Shown: positions 37,027-49,500 of the stretch, in pieces
How the letters are laid out: each line of letters starts with the position of its first letter
Position numbering within the stretch: position 1 is the first letter of the stretch
DNA from: Druceiella hillmani
Taxonomy: Eukaryota; Arthropoda; Insecta; Lepidoptera; Hepialidae
Direction: 5' to 3'
DNA: 64,000 nucleotides
Assembly (NCBI GenBank): GCA_039881145.1
Contig: JAYKKI010000066.1
Coordinates: 11,547,001-11,611,000, forward strand
The notes under the pieces: model-generated
The model's input: only the letters and a program-made list of their open reading frames with translations
The model's database searches: none
Told to the model about the DNA's origin: nothing
Made by a program: the position numbers and the translations under genes

Positions 37027-37426
37027 TTATAAAATATATAGGCGACAGAATAATGGCATGAAGTATAAAAATGATGTAAACAAAAGATTGTATAATATCT
37101 ACGGCATTCAATACATGTATTCAACCCTTTATTGTGTTATGTTCCTTTATGAATGACGTAAAAGTTGCGGAATCATTAGCCTTCAAGGGACATTCGCATG
37201 GTGTATTACAATGAAACTTTTGTTTTGACCTTTACGTATTTTAAAACGGCGCCTTATTTCCCTTCACGTAAAGGTACCTAAAATAGTCGATTTTACGGTT
37301 GAATTTATGGGTTTTTTAAATATTTCTTGCACCAAATAAGTAAATTTTGTTTTACTAGTATTACTAATACACGAAATTGAAAGGTAAAATGTCTAATTTT
37401 TTAAGTTACTTTATAAAAATGATCCT

Positions 37427-37690
37427 CTATGTATTAACTTGATACTACGTATTAACCTGATCTGATACGTATTAACCTGATACGTTTCTGATACGATTTT
37501 TCACTCGCAAAAATGCTCATACAATCTGTACTCGGGAATTGAAGTGTGTATGTCATGTCCACGTACATTACGAAATACTACTTTCGTAAAATATCATTTT
37601 TTTTTGGTGCAGTATTGAGGGCTCACTTTATCGTGTCCTAGATCAATTTTTTGGTGAGGTCTCACTATAACGCGTTCTAGTTGCGCAGGA
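37427..37690. repeat. Two small local duplications
   Basis: TACGTATTAACCTGAT and close variants occur three times at about 37429-37486. Further right, GAGGGCTCACTTTATCG and GTCCTAG (37618-37641) recur as GAGGTCTCACTATAACG and GTTCTAG (37656-37680). Both look like local tandem slippage. No gene is linked to them. Confidence 0.6.
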
Positions 37691-38154
37691 CTTAAATAAT
37701 AATATAGAACTTCTGTATATGAAACCTAATTATTTGGCGCTCAAATATTTATCACTAAAAATTACGAAGATAGCAGAGTATATGTAATTACGATATATAA
37801 TCACCTTTTTACGAAATAGTTAAAAGTTTTTCTTTGTTTTGTTTGTTTGTTGCATTGTACTACGTTTTGTAGCAGAGTGTATGAACCTGTGTCAATTATT
37901 TAAACTAACATAATAATAAAATAAATAGGATAATGAGGAATCAGTTAATACAGACAAGTGATTATTTAAATTTCACGAATATGATTTTAACGGTTTCCTT
38001 TAAATAATTATTGTTTTTATTCGACTTTCCATGAACGATATATATATATGTACTAATATGTAAATTGAAAATGTTTCTTATTTTCGCTTTTCTTTGATAA
38101 TACACGTCCTATTCCAAGAATTCTTCCTTATTCAAAAAGACACTTATGTAAAAC

Positions 38155-38235
38155 CTATTTCCTGCAACATTGAAATATTAAATTTCATTAATTTGTTTCT
38201 TACAAACTGTCACTCATGACTCTTGTTTCTAGGTT
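38155..38235 (+). repeat. Direct repeat, left copy (partner at 39300-39385)
   Basis: This segment and 39300-39385 share TATTAAATTT, TTTGTTTCTT or TTTGTTGCTT, and CTCTTGTTTCT or CCCTTGTTTCT in the same order and spacing, about three quarters identical by eye. The two copies enclose a GC-richer block and the 38.8-kb hammerhead-type repeat. They may be diverged ends of an older element about 1.2 kb long. Confidence 0.45.
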
Positions 38236-38269
38236 TATGGTCTCGTCAAGTTTAGACAAATGTCGTTAC

Positions 38270-38460
38270 ATGAGAGGGAAAAAAGATATGATTTAGAGTG
38301 AAAGAGAAAGAGAGCTACATATTCCGACGCCATGGAAGTGGAGCAAAAGAGAGCGACGTATATACAACGATACAAAGCGAATGAATAAGATAATGTCGCG
38401 CATGCGCGTGTTGTAGATGTACGACTCAGACGCTACATATGAACAGATGAAATACCAAGC
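38270..38460 (+). promoter_or_regulatory. Purine-rich block with a GCGCATGCGC palindrome
   Basis: GAGA-type purine repeats (GAAAGAGAAAGAGAG near 38300-38315, AAAGAGAGCGACG near 38346) are followed by CGCGCATGCGCG at about 38397-38408. The last matches the core of the NRF1/Erect-wing binding site (GCGCATGCGC). Together these can mark an insect promoter. No transcript or exon can be supported nearby, and the block might instead belong to the element bounded by the direct repeats at 38155 and 39300. Confidence 0.25.
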
Positions 38461-38737
38461 GTACTTTATGTTATTTACGTTACATGTATCAAAAGAAGAT
38501 TTGTTTATATATTTATGTTTGACTTTTTACTTATTCTGCATTACAAGAATAAAAACATATTAGGTATGCATTAAATTTAATTTATTTACAAATCCTCGAG
38601 GAACCCACACGTCGTTAATATAATTAACACCGCGAATGACATTTAAAAATGTTCTTGTACATACATTGCAGCTATTTTTTTATTTGATAATTGACTGTGT
38701 AAAATTATATAAAGATTAGATGTTCACATCGATTTGT

Positions 38738-38931
38738 AATGACATTTTTTAAATATTGAATATATTTGGCGTTAATTTTGTAGAAATGCATTATTGACAA
38801 TTAAATGAAACTACGTGATGTAGTATTATTTCTACTTCCTTTAAGTTCTTTAACCACGACCTAGGTTTCGTTGTATTACAACATCTTCAGGTGGGATATT
38901 GGCAAAGATCTTTTCTCAATAATGACATTTT
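38738..38931 (-). mobile_element. Hammerhead-motif repeat, copy D (single unit with target duplication)
   Basis: One minus-oriented unit (about 38751-38920) is flanked by AATGACATTTT on both sides (38738-38748 and 38921-38931), an 11-bp target duplication. Read on the minus strand it begins AAAAGATCTTTGCC, runs through a well-preserved ribozyme motif, then AATACTACATCACGTAGTTT and CATTTAATTGTC, and ends CGCCAAATATATTCAA. This copy best defines the basic unit: about 155-170 bases with the ribozyme near its 5' end. Confidence 0.88.
38854..38894 (-). ncRNA. Hammerhead-like ribozyme motif, copy D (consensus-like)
   Basis: On the minus strand the parts are CCAC (stem I), CUGAAGA (core, fitting CUGANGA), an unpaired U, GUUG-UAAUA-CAAC (stem II hairpin), GAA plus A opening stem III, ACC-UA-GGU as a minimal stem III, C as the cleavage nucleotide, then GUGG pairing with CCAC. 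Every invariant hammerhead residue is present. The expected cut is 3' of the C whose complement is at 38858. The only irregularity is the extra U between the core and stem II, which could weaken activity. Confidence 0.65.
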
Positions 38932-40387
38932 AATAATTTTTCTGAATGAGTAGTATAAAAATGTTCTCATGCAAATTTAATACAATCTATGAATTTACTC
39001 TTTATATGTTCTTTCTCACGGTTAGTACCGTTTTAACACTTTGCACTTACTTTTGCCAAGGTTTAGGTATTTAAATAAATTTCATTTCTAGCAAGTGTAT
39101 TAAGTTGCACACGATTTTTTTTAAAATAAATTTTACAAATCTTAAACCTACTATGGTTTCAAAATTATATTTGCACAATACACAATAACTCTAGCAACAT
39201 TTTACTTACCTTATGAAAATACGTACGTAATGTTACAATAGATACAGTATTGCACTTATGAACTGTATCGGGGTCTCGTTATCTCGTCTGCCAATTACAA
39301 CGCCCATTTCTTGCAATATTCAAATATTAAATTTGATTACTTTGTTGCTTGAAAACTAGCGATCACTACCCTTGTTTCTTGTAGCGTGCGAGCATTTCCA
39401 GAAATTTATGACCGATTTTAATTACGACTTTATTGCAATTCTGGACATTGAACGCTTGTTTACATGCGTGCTTCTCTAAGTTGGATTTTTTTGTGTTTCC
39501 ATTAATAAACATTGGTTGACAGAATTGAAATATGAAAAAAAACATATATTTATTTTCAATGCAGTTTGGACCATATCTCAAGAAATCAAATGTTATGACT
39601 GCGGAATATATTCAAGAACATAAATATTCACTGGATTAAGTAGTTGAAGTCCGACATCAGGAATATAAGTATAGTAAGTTCATTTCAATTTGTATATAAA
39701 GTAATTAAAAAAATACTTTAATCAAGCTTCCAAAGAAATTATCCAGGTTGGTATATACTTCAAATTCAAAAAAACAGCGTCATAAAAAATTTAACTCTCA
39801 GTTAAACTGTTGCGATAAGTGCACGAAAACATCGGATAGACAAAAATTGGGATTGCACTATATTCTGAATTTTTTTATTATTGTTTTCATCCATTAATTT
39901 AATTCTCATAAAACTGGGTGCGTCAAACTAATGAAAAAAGAATAAGCGCGTGCAAATCAGTACACTATGTATCCTTCATTGTTAAGTAATTATTAAATTG
40001 CTATGTGTTACTATATTATAGAAATGTTTATTATAGGTTGTAGAAGGAAGTCCTATATTTGGGTCTTATTTTGCAATGCGTGTAATTCGTTTACGTTTAT
40101 CGTTTAGAATAACCGCCATAAGTAAAACATTGACAATGGATGAAAGAAAGATGGATAGATATTTACACAATATAGATTTGCTTAAAAAATCAACACAAAA
40201 ACTTTATTTTCTATTAGCGTTACACTTATAAATAGAGCTATTAAGTAACGTTAACTGATTCCAACTTACTGTCGAACTATTTATTTATTTGTGTACTTTA
40301 ATATATCTAATTGATATATATGGCGGACTTATTGCTAGGATAGCAATTTCTTACAGCCAACTAGAACATCAATCCAAACCCGCTCGA
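38932..40387. other. Spacer
   Basis: Apart from the right member of the direct repeat (39300-39385), nothing recognisable was found. A 71-codon minus-strand frame at 39366-39581 has no secure domain. Confidence 0.45.
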
Positions 40388-40468
40388 GGAGCGGCTGAAT
40401 TTCTGATTCCCGGTCCCGGGCGATTCCCCGATACCACTGTTCGATTCCCTGCCGCTCCTCGAGCGATG
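40378..40468. repeat. GC-rich fold with tRNA-like outline
   Basis: CGCTCGAGGAGCGG (40381-40394) is exactly complementary to CCGCTCCTCGAGCG (40452-40465), enclosing 57 bases that contain GATTCCC three times. If the segment is taken as 40388-40458 it is 71 bases long, closed by a 7-bp stem GGAGCGG/CCGCTCC. A TTCGATT loop sits where a tRNA T-loop should be. The T-stem (CACTG versus CCCTG) has two mismatches and no A-box or anticodon arm is clear. It may be a tRNA pseudogene or SINE piece, or a coincidental hairpin. Confidence 0.4.
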
Positions 40469-40469
40469 C

Positions 40470-42022
40470 ACGCTGCTCAGTCGTAGGCATTGTGATCAAC
40501 CCAACACACCGCAAGGACTATTATCACTATCATTATTATTATCATTACTTTTGTTCGGTTTTTAAAATTTATATTTATTTTGACAATATCTAAGAGCATA
40601 AGTATTAATAAAAACCTTAAAAAATGACATTCGCAATACAATATTAATATATTTATTAGCATATAATTTACTAAAAAGGCTAATAGATGGAGTTAGCAGT
40701 ACTAATATCGTAATAATCATCAAGTCAGAATTTTTTAAATTCTGTAATATAAAAGTATTCTACATGATGCTCATGGGTATAAATTATTACTATACCAAAT
40801 TGCCTCAGAATACATGGAGTACATTTTGTATGATTTAAAAATAAATTAATACAGACAGACACTCTTTAAAATATTTTCTATGAACAGAATTCACGCTGTT
40901 ACAATTTTGTTATATGTATGAATGTACACATTTGGTGCATTCAGCGGCAACTCGTTCGCAACAATATATTCAATGACAGCATTGATGAATAAAGATTACG
41001 TTAATATTATTTATTTCCACGTCAATATCATCATTGCAGTTTTATGTCGAAATAAGTAAATTCGACATTAGTTTTGTATTCGTTCATCAAATATGATTTT
41101 GCGACGTTTGAACAAAATTGTCTGTAATTGCTTTCTCCGCCGAAGTAATTATTTTCGAAAAAATCTTCTTAGAAACAATTCCAAGCCCTTCTATATCAAT
41201 ACTACTTTGCAATTATTTCGGCGATTCTGCTACTTTTAACTAAATACTATTTTAGCTTAGTTAAATCCAATTTTATTTTATATTATTTATGGATATACGT
41301 AAGCTGAATGATTTATAAAAGACCGATCTTGCAAACAAACCGCATTTATAAAGTTTCTGGTCACATATTATATAATAAACCTATCACAATTATTTTTTGC
41401 TTCATTTATGAATGTTGACTTTTTTATGATATTGCATAGGTTGGGATCTTAATAAAACTTGTTATGTGTGAAAGACGTTAAGATAATTTTGTGTTAATTA
41501 ACTTTACTTTATTTTCTACGTTCAAGCTTAACTGTACTTAAGTAAATAGTGATAATTCCTTAAAATTTTAAATTAATAACTTTTTATTTTCTAACATAAT
41601 TTAAACGTTACACACAACTAAAATCTAATATTACTGCGTAATAAAATTGATTTTCAGATTTTCCGCTTTTTAACCGAAAATTAATTGCTCAAACCACATT
41701 TAACCTTTAAATTAATCACACTCAAAAAATATTTAACCTTTTAATTAATTTGTATTAATGATCATTGCTCAGGTTATTGATCAACAGTCGTGTTGACAGT
41801 TAAACATGTACAAATTAATGTTAATTGCCGGCTCCTAACATCGTTATAATTACACTCACCTTCCGAAAACTTTACGGATGCGTGGGTCATCGAGACCCTC
41901 GTTATGTTTCAAACCCTCGTTGTAATTAATTCGCTTTCGTAACGAAATGCCTCATTTTATATTTAACTATATGTATGTGACGCGATAATAAAGTGGCAAA
42001 ACACAACATACAATCGCATTTG
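40470..42022. other. AT-rich spacer
   Basis: Nothing recognisable was found on either strand. Confidence 0.45.
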
Positions 42023-42655
42023 AAATCTAAATTAATCAAAAATTTGAAAACGGAGAAATGTATGGTAACTAAGAACAAATTGTGTAAAACGCATTGTTTA
42101 TTTCATTCACTTACAATTTATATCCTTTTATTTATGACAAATTATATTAAAAGGAGTATTTGTCGCAGATTATATCATTTTAAATCTAAATGAATCGAAA
42201 ATTTAGAAATAGTGAAATGTATCATAACTAAGGACAAATTGGGTAAAACGAATTATTTATTTCATTCACTTACAAGCATAACATTTTCATCATTTGATTT
42301 GTCACAGATTATATCAAAGGCAGTGTTTGTCACAGATTATATCAATTTAAATCCAAATGAATAGAAAATTTTAAAACAGGGGAATGTATTATAACTAAGA
42401 ACAAATTGTATAAAACGAGTTATTTAATTCACTTACAAGCGTAACCTTTTTATTCTTTTATTTGTCACAGATTATATAAAAAGGAGTGTTTGTCGCAGAT
42501 TATATCATTTTAAATCTAAATGAATCGAAAATTTAAAAATAGAGAAATGTATGATCACTATGAACAAATTGTGTAAAACAAATAGTTTATTTTATTCACT
42601 AATAAGCATAACATTTTTATCATCTTATTTGTTGCAGATTATATCAGAAGGAGGC
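42023..42655 (+). repeat. Tandem repeat, four units of about 160-167 bp
   Basis: Units begin with AAATCTAAATGAATCGAAAA or close variants at 42023, 42182, 42349 and 42512, and end with CACAGATTATATCA-type sequence. Shared inner phrases are AACTAAGAACAAATTG, TAAAACGA and TTCATTCACTTACAAG. Spacing between units is 159, 167 and 163. Unit length is in the range of satellite monomers. The frame at 41993-42193 is a by-product. Confidence 0.88.
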
Positions 42656-44116
42656 GACTTATAGACAGAATTTATTTAATAGACTTCATTGGTCATTAAT
42701 TACTTCAAATTCATAAAGATATGCAAAGCGCCTTACATCTAATATGTTAGCGCCTTAAAAATTCCATACAGAAATATTCTACGTATGCAATCTGGGTAAC
42801 CTCAAACGTAGTGTGATGATTTATTATTTCAATAATTTCTCAATTCTAGAAAGGTCACAATAAAAATAATGACGGCAACATTAAGACAATGTCTATTACA
42901 TTTACCATTATGTGCATACAAATATATACAGCATATTTTTACACGCTGGCCGTACATTACAAAGCGCACGTTCTTGATCCTTGGTAAGTTATAATTTCTT
43001 ATTTGATTATTGTACGTATAATTGCATTGAAAATTATATTGATTCAATGGAACAAAATACACAATCGTTGAAAAAATCCCTTTAGGTCACGGAAAAATCC
43101 CTTTAATCACATATAAAATATTTGATTTTCAAAGTAACTAATTTATGAAAATTTCTTTAAAGATAAGCTAGTACTTTTTTAAATATAATTTAAAAATAAT
43201 TTTTAATCAAGTACAAAATTAGCAAAAGTTTTAGTGGTAAGTATTGTGATTTTTTTTATTCTTTTATGATTAATTTATTTATATATTAAAAATTATCAAA
43301 AGACATTTAACAAATATTATTTAAATTAAGTCAATACTTCTGTCTCCTTAGTAGAAAACCAAACACTGATTTCCCTATGATGAGCAAAATTAAGGGAACT
43401 TAAGAATAAGAAAAATTATCACAGAGAGTTATAGAGTTTTTCACTCATCCCTTCTTATTATTGCGACTTCCAATATTTATAATGTGGAATTTGGCTGTAT
43501 TTTATAGAAATTAATCAATTTCTAAACAAAACTTACTTTGTAAATAAAAATCCAATATAGAAGAAATTAATTAGAAGCATCACTTCCTTTTAATTTAACT
43601 TACTAAATAATTTTTAGTGTACCGTATTACAGTTTATGAAACGAAACTTTTGAGGATACATTTTGGTGTCCACTTTTTTTATACAGGTATTTTTATTGAG
43701 GACTATTTGATGTAAAAAATGACATTTGACATAGCCATAAGAAATGGTGACCTAATTTAAGGTATGAAGTCGTAACATTACAATTTCCCTTTTGGTGATT
43801 AATTAAGGAGTGCTATTAAATGAAATCGTTTTAAATAATAAACTCAGAAGTAGTAAATTAAAAAATATTTTATGCGAAATATAAAACTGTGGCCTTTAGC
43901 AACTGCACATGAAATCTACAAAATATTTAAAAATGTAATTAAGGAGTTACAAATATTATTTTTTATTAGTTATTTACGGGGAAATTTTTTTTGCAAAGTG
44001 AAAATATTAATTTTATATAACTACAAGTAAATTTTTACATTTAAGATTTATTTTTAGAGAAACGAGGAAACAAAATTACTACTTTTAGTCTAAATTAATA
44101 AAAAAATAGTAACAAT
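42656..44116. other. AT-rich spacer
   Basis: Nothing recognisable was found; the frame at 42829-43062 has no motif. Confidence 0.45.
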
Positions 44117-44224
44117 ATTTTTTATTGACAAATTGAAAACCGTACTTACGATTATACTTTGTGGCTAATAAAGTAGCCACAAAGTATAATCGTAAGTACG
44201 GTTTTCAATTTGTCAATAAAAAAT
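44117..44224. repeat. Perfect inverted repeat, 51-bp arms, 6-base loop
   Basis: Bases 44117-44167 and 44174-44224 are exact reverse complements around ATAAAG. The outer ends are ATTTTTTATTGAC and the inner ends TTTGTGGCTA. No mismatch was found in 51 pairs, so it must be young or under gene conversion. No target duplication is obvious. Confidence 0.93.
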
Positions 44225-44544
44225 TAATTTTGATTCATTTTTCATTTCAAAAGTAGGTATTTTGGGTTAAGTATTATGCATATTCTATAATACGAATGCG
44301 AAACGAAATACTTAAATGAAGAGCCACATTTACTTACATACAAATAAAAAACACAATATTACTATATTTTCTTTTCACTGCTTTTCTCCAACCATACGTG
44401 TAGTGCTTTAGCTTTACTCCAGGATGATACGAGGGAATCTCATGTTACTGACAAGAAATAAAGTATTGGAATTTTAGTTTGGGGCTTCTTTTTATGGGTA
44501 CATAGATTTATTTTCATTAACAAGATGTATAAATATAGTATCTT

Positions 44545-44905
44545 TTTTTCTTCTTCTTTTCAGCTATTCTCCACTCTCTGCTGCGCTTAGGTCTCCAATT
44601 TAGCATGACTGTTCTGTCGATGCTGTACTTTCCGCGGTCAGTTCTTTTCTACCATTTTGAAATATCATCAGACCATCTCGCTGGTTGACTACCAATACCT
44701 CTGTTTTTTTACCCATGTCCTTTTTTGGAAAATTCCTGATCAATCTGCCATTAATTTTACAGGTCACCTGACCTGTCTAACACAATTTTCTTTTTGCGAA
44801 ATGACGTATGCCACGTATGGAAGTTTGGTACGTCTCCAAATTTATATATTCCCTACTTCATCACGAAGAGCAATCCCTAACAAGGTAGGTTTTTCCTTTG
44901 GTAGA
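44545..44905 (-). mobile_element. 5'-truncated LINE fragment (RTE-type C-terminus)
   Basis: Minus-strand reading gives IWRRTKLPYV, then, across frames, phrases matching the end of RTE/CR1-group LINE proteins. The clearest is GSQPARWSDDI (about 44675-44707), the R-x-P-x-x-RWSDDI block near the C-terminus. RSREWRIAEKKKKK follows, resembling the usual R-x-W-R-x-x-x-E-A ending. The sequence then runs into an AAGAAGAAGAAAAAAAG tail (44545-44562), as expected at a LINE 3' end. Everything upstream is missing and there are stops and frameshifts. The plus-strand frame 44657-45103 is a shadow of this relic. Confidence 0.7.
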
Positions 44906-46454
44906 CTTACATTTAGTCAATTTATTGGTAAGTATGTTGTTTTAGCACCCGCTTTCCACTATATTTCATATATTCGATTATTTATCTTCAGTTGGTGTCT
45001 TTTCACTTTTCACAACTTTAAATTTTTTTTTATTTGTATTAATTTTATAATACGACCAAGAATTAAATGCTCCACAAACACAAAATCGGACAACATTAAA
45101 TAGAATTATAGAAGTCAGTTATTTACTTTTCATGTAAATACCAACATAAGCAGCTATTGTGTATAAAGAATAGCTTGTGTGTAAATGCCAATGGGGTCAA
45201 TGGTAATCGTTGTTACGTAAATTTGTAATGTATATGTTTATAGAACAAATATTTTGTACGAGAAAACATTTACAACAAAATTCTTGGTCGTTTGATTAGA
45301 TAACACTTATTAAAATGTATAAAAGTCTGGCGTTAAGCGAAATGTTTTTCACTCTTTGAAACGCAAGTTTTTGGAATGTATGCCAAATGGAATGAATGTA
45401 TCGCGGTTATAATCGGGTGGCTGCTGTTCTCATTCAGTATCAATTTTATATTATCACCCTTATGTGATATTTAACGGAAATAGTAAGACTGGCTCAAATC
45501 TTAAATAAATAATTTATAAATGATCATATTATTGAAGATCGTAGTGATAAGGATTAAGCATTATTTTAATTATATTATTATTATTATTATTGCTATGTTT
45601 TTACAAGTGTTCGTAAGCGGAATTTTGTAAATTTTCCTAATTGCATAATCGTTTAGTATATTATGTTTGTAAAATAAAAATACTGCAATAAAATACCAAG
45701 TAGCTATCACAGTACATCATGAAATGTTTATATACTTTTAAAAAACACGTAAATGAAGAAACGCTTAAACTACATGCACAAAAAGGAGCTAAATAGATTA
45801 AACTTGGAGTAGGATTGCCATGACATATACGTACAATTTTCATATTACATTCAAGAGATGATTTTTTTTATTATATATTATTTAAAAATAAATATCCATT
45901 ACGTTATATCATGAATATTTATAAATTTTGAAATATCAAATTAGTATTTCAAAGGTCATTTAACAGAATTTCATTTTCTGTAGCGATAGTTTTTCACTAT
46001 GAATTTTTTTAAATAATTCTCTAGCTTGTGTACGGTATCTTCGTTTTCATAAAGGTTATAAGCATGAGCAATCGACCTTTTTCTCTGATTTTGCTTATTT
46101 TCATAATATTAGTTGCTATCAATAATACTTGCCATTGAGAAAATTTTCATTTTTTTATTATAACACATGACTGAGTAATAACTGAGTAATAAACATTATA
46201 CGAAAAAAAAATATATATATAAAACACATCTTTCTAGGATACGTTCTTGATATTTAAAGAAATAAATAATGTATTTATAAATTTTTCATTATATTACTAC
46301 AATCTGTTTTATACACAGTATTTAATTTGTCAATTGTTATTTGTTTAATCGCAATAATTCATTAAAATATTTAAGAGCAATGATGTAATAAGAAATGCTA
46401 ATAAAATCTAACTTTTGAATTTTTGGAAAAATACGTTGTTTTTATTCATAAGGT

Positions 46455-46457
<3 letters not shown>
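44906..46457. other. AT-rich spacer
   Basis: Nothing recognisable was found. Confidence 0.45.
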
Positions 46458-46513
<56 letters not shown>

Positions 46514-46515
46514 TG

Positions 46516-46574
<59 letters not shown>

Positions 46575-46580
46575 GTATAT
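46458..46580. repeat. (AT)n microsatellite
   Basis: TA repeat with ACATATATGT interruptions, about 120 bp. Confidence 0.96.
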
Positions 46581-49500
46581 TTATTTATAATATAATATGT
46601 TTTATTGTAGAAAAAAGTTGTTCCAAGATAATTCCTCCATTATATGTTCTGCCTAGTCAATATCATAGCAAAATTCTAGATACCATATTAAATAATTTAT
46701 CGGTATCTAACATATAATAATCGAAGTGTTAAATTCGTTTACGCGGTGCGACATAATTCATCACATCTCGAACAGAATTGGTTATACATCAATAAATTGG
46801 TTATACATCAAAATATTTATTTTACTTAAAGAAACACATGTAAAACCTTAATTTATATTTACTTTCAACAGTTACTAAGGGTCATTCAACTGGCCTATTT
46901 AGCGAACATTTGTTACGCGCCAGCTTTCAATAGCGCTATAGCGACTTTACGCTGAATTCGTTGCGGCGCGTGCTTCTTTCAACAAGAAAGTATTGTAATC
47001 CGTTTGTATAATGTTTGTTTATTTATTGAGGATATTGGAAATCGATACGGTCATGATTTGATACCGAATGAGCTTCCTTTTTGAGAGAAATTCAAGTATT
47101 AGGCGAATGAATGTCACGGAACAAATATTTAATTGTAATTTCTTTTGTCAAGTATACAAGTTTTAAAAAATATTCTGATTATAATTAGATAATATTTCGG
47201 AATTGGAAGATTGTAAAATTTTATACAGTGTTCCAGATTTTTTATTGTATTTTTAGACTGTATAAAACTGGACATAAGTCGAAAACATAATATGCTATTA
47301 GAACCTGCATAAAGGAAGAAAGTTACATTGACTCGGTTTTATAAATTACGCACTTCTAATTAATTTAATTTATATTCTTTCTCGTTCGAATAATATTACG
47401 AAGATTTGACATAATAAATAGTCTTATGAAATGTTTTATTAATAATAAATATTTGTTTTTCTTAATTAATTGAGGGTATAAAAATTATTGCATTTCAAAT
47501 CATTAAACAATAAAATCAATTTTGTCATGATGATTTTATTATTGTGATATTTATGCTTTAGGGTAAATTAATATTGCTTGGTGTTGTGCAAGCATAAAAT
47601 TATGAATTTTATTTCGCGATAAGTAGCAGTTTCAGGTAAATTTTAAACTCGGTAATTTGTTAACCGTTTTTATACAAGAGTCTCTGAAAACCCAGTTTTT
47701 TTCGAATAGAAAAAGCTAGGTATAAATTAATGATATTAGCTTAGAAGTTATATTGACCGTTGTCTTCTCAATCTTTGCGTTAACTAAGGACGTTTCTTCG
47801 AACGTTGTTTTCTCAAGGTTGTGGGTGAACTAGTTTGCTTTCCATCAAGACCTTCGTAATTAAAACAACAGTCTTGCTAGCGGAAAACCTCGCAGTTCTA
47901 GATTCTAGGTATCTAAATTGAGGGGAAATTTGGTGTAGTTATGACTTTTATAATTTTATCTACTCCTATGACAATTTTTCAGTACACAAATTTTGAAAAG
48001 AGCAGTTTATAATTTTCAATGTAGCATCACTTCTTCTCTAACGATTACCAAAGGAGTTATTGCCTTGGCAACAAATAAAATTTTAACGTCTAGTTGTCAA
48101 TGAAGTTGTATTAATGTGAAAGTGTTATATTATATAAATGTTAAAAAAATTAACAATTTATAAATCTTTAGTTACGCGTCACTTTATAATTACTTGTATT
48201 GATGCATTAGCGTCACCTGCATCCATTTTTTATTTAGTGCATTATCTCCTGAACTCTTGCAACACCCGCTTCTCCTTTTGGTCCCGGTGACACGTACCGC
48301 TAAATTGCTGTATTTAATATAGTCTCTTAGGAAATCATGAAAAGAATTTCAATCTATTAAATCAACATAAAACACTACAAGTAATATATAACGAAATATT
48401 AAACTTTCGGCTTTGCCAAAATAATATAGAAATCGAAATTTTACAAATGAGTGTATTGCAAGCTGAGTTTTTTCACAATACTGAACTACTTTGGTTGGTG
48501 GTAAATTTGACAGTGACATCGAACATTTTATTAGTGAATATTGTTGAAAAAATTCAGCATAATAACATAAATTATTTTATTTTTGAATCTTTTCCTCCTT
48601 TCGCTGCAATGTAAATGGAAACCTAACCTTTCTGATTAGCCCGATTGCTGTTTCAAACAAGCTTTTAAAGCTAAGGCAAAATCAAATTTCTAACAAAATG
48701 CGGCTTCAATAACATCCAAATTTAAAAAGCAAATTTGAAACAAATTTTGCGCCTGTGTTAATTCTATAATTTCTTTCTACATGTTTTATAAATATATTTT
48801 TAAATTGATTTTAAAATTATTTCTATGATAAATCATTATTTTTAATTATTTTACAACAGATTCAGAGATATTACTCATTTTCATACAATATCCGTTGATT
48901 TTTGTAATAAATTACAAAAATTTTCTCGACTTTTACGAAATGCTAACAAAAAATTTAAGGTTGAAAAAATATTACGGAATAATCTAAAGTTAAATTCTAA
49001 GCAATATTTCTTGACAAATTTTAAAACTTTTCTTATTAAATATCGTATTTGTTTGTATAACATATTTTTAATTATATCTATAATTGATACTGATCTTGAA
49101 AGCTTTACCAATTTTTATTTCTTCACAGTTCACCAAGTGAAGATTATCAAACATTATATTGCATAATTTGTATAGTCATCTATTTAAGGACACCTGAAAA
49201 ATTAAGAGGATTCTGAGGAATTATCCATTCTCGCTCTAGATATCGGGACATACTCATATAAATACACATATACATAAATTGACTTAAAACCCTCTACTTA
49301 ATATCGCAAACTTTTCATCTAACAACCATTGACTACAGCCTATTTAACATGCCGCAGTCGGATAGAAATAGTAAATCTTCAAATATTTTTTAAAATCTAG
49401 TAAATTGTTTATAAAAAAATTCGCGTTCACAAGAGCTTTTGCGCTTTGAACTAATTGTTATTCGCTTTTCTAATGCCTACATAAATATATTTTAGACTTG

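Noticed and set aside
42023..42655. CRISPR-like array
   Set aside because: Units are head-to-tail copies of about 163 bp without unique spacers, in an animal genome; it is a minisatellite or satellite.
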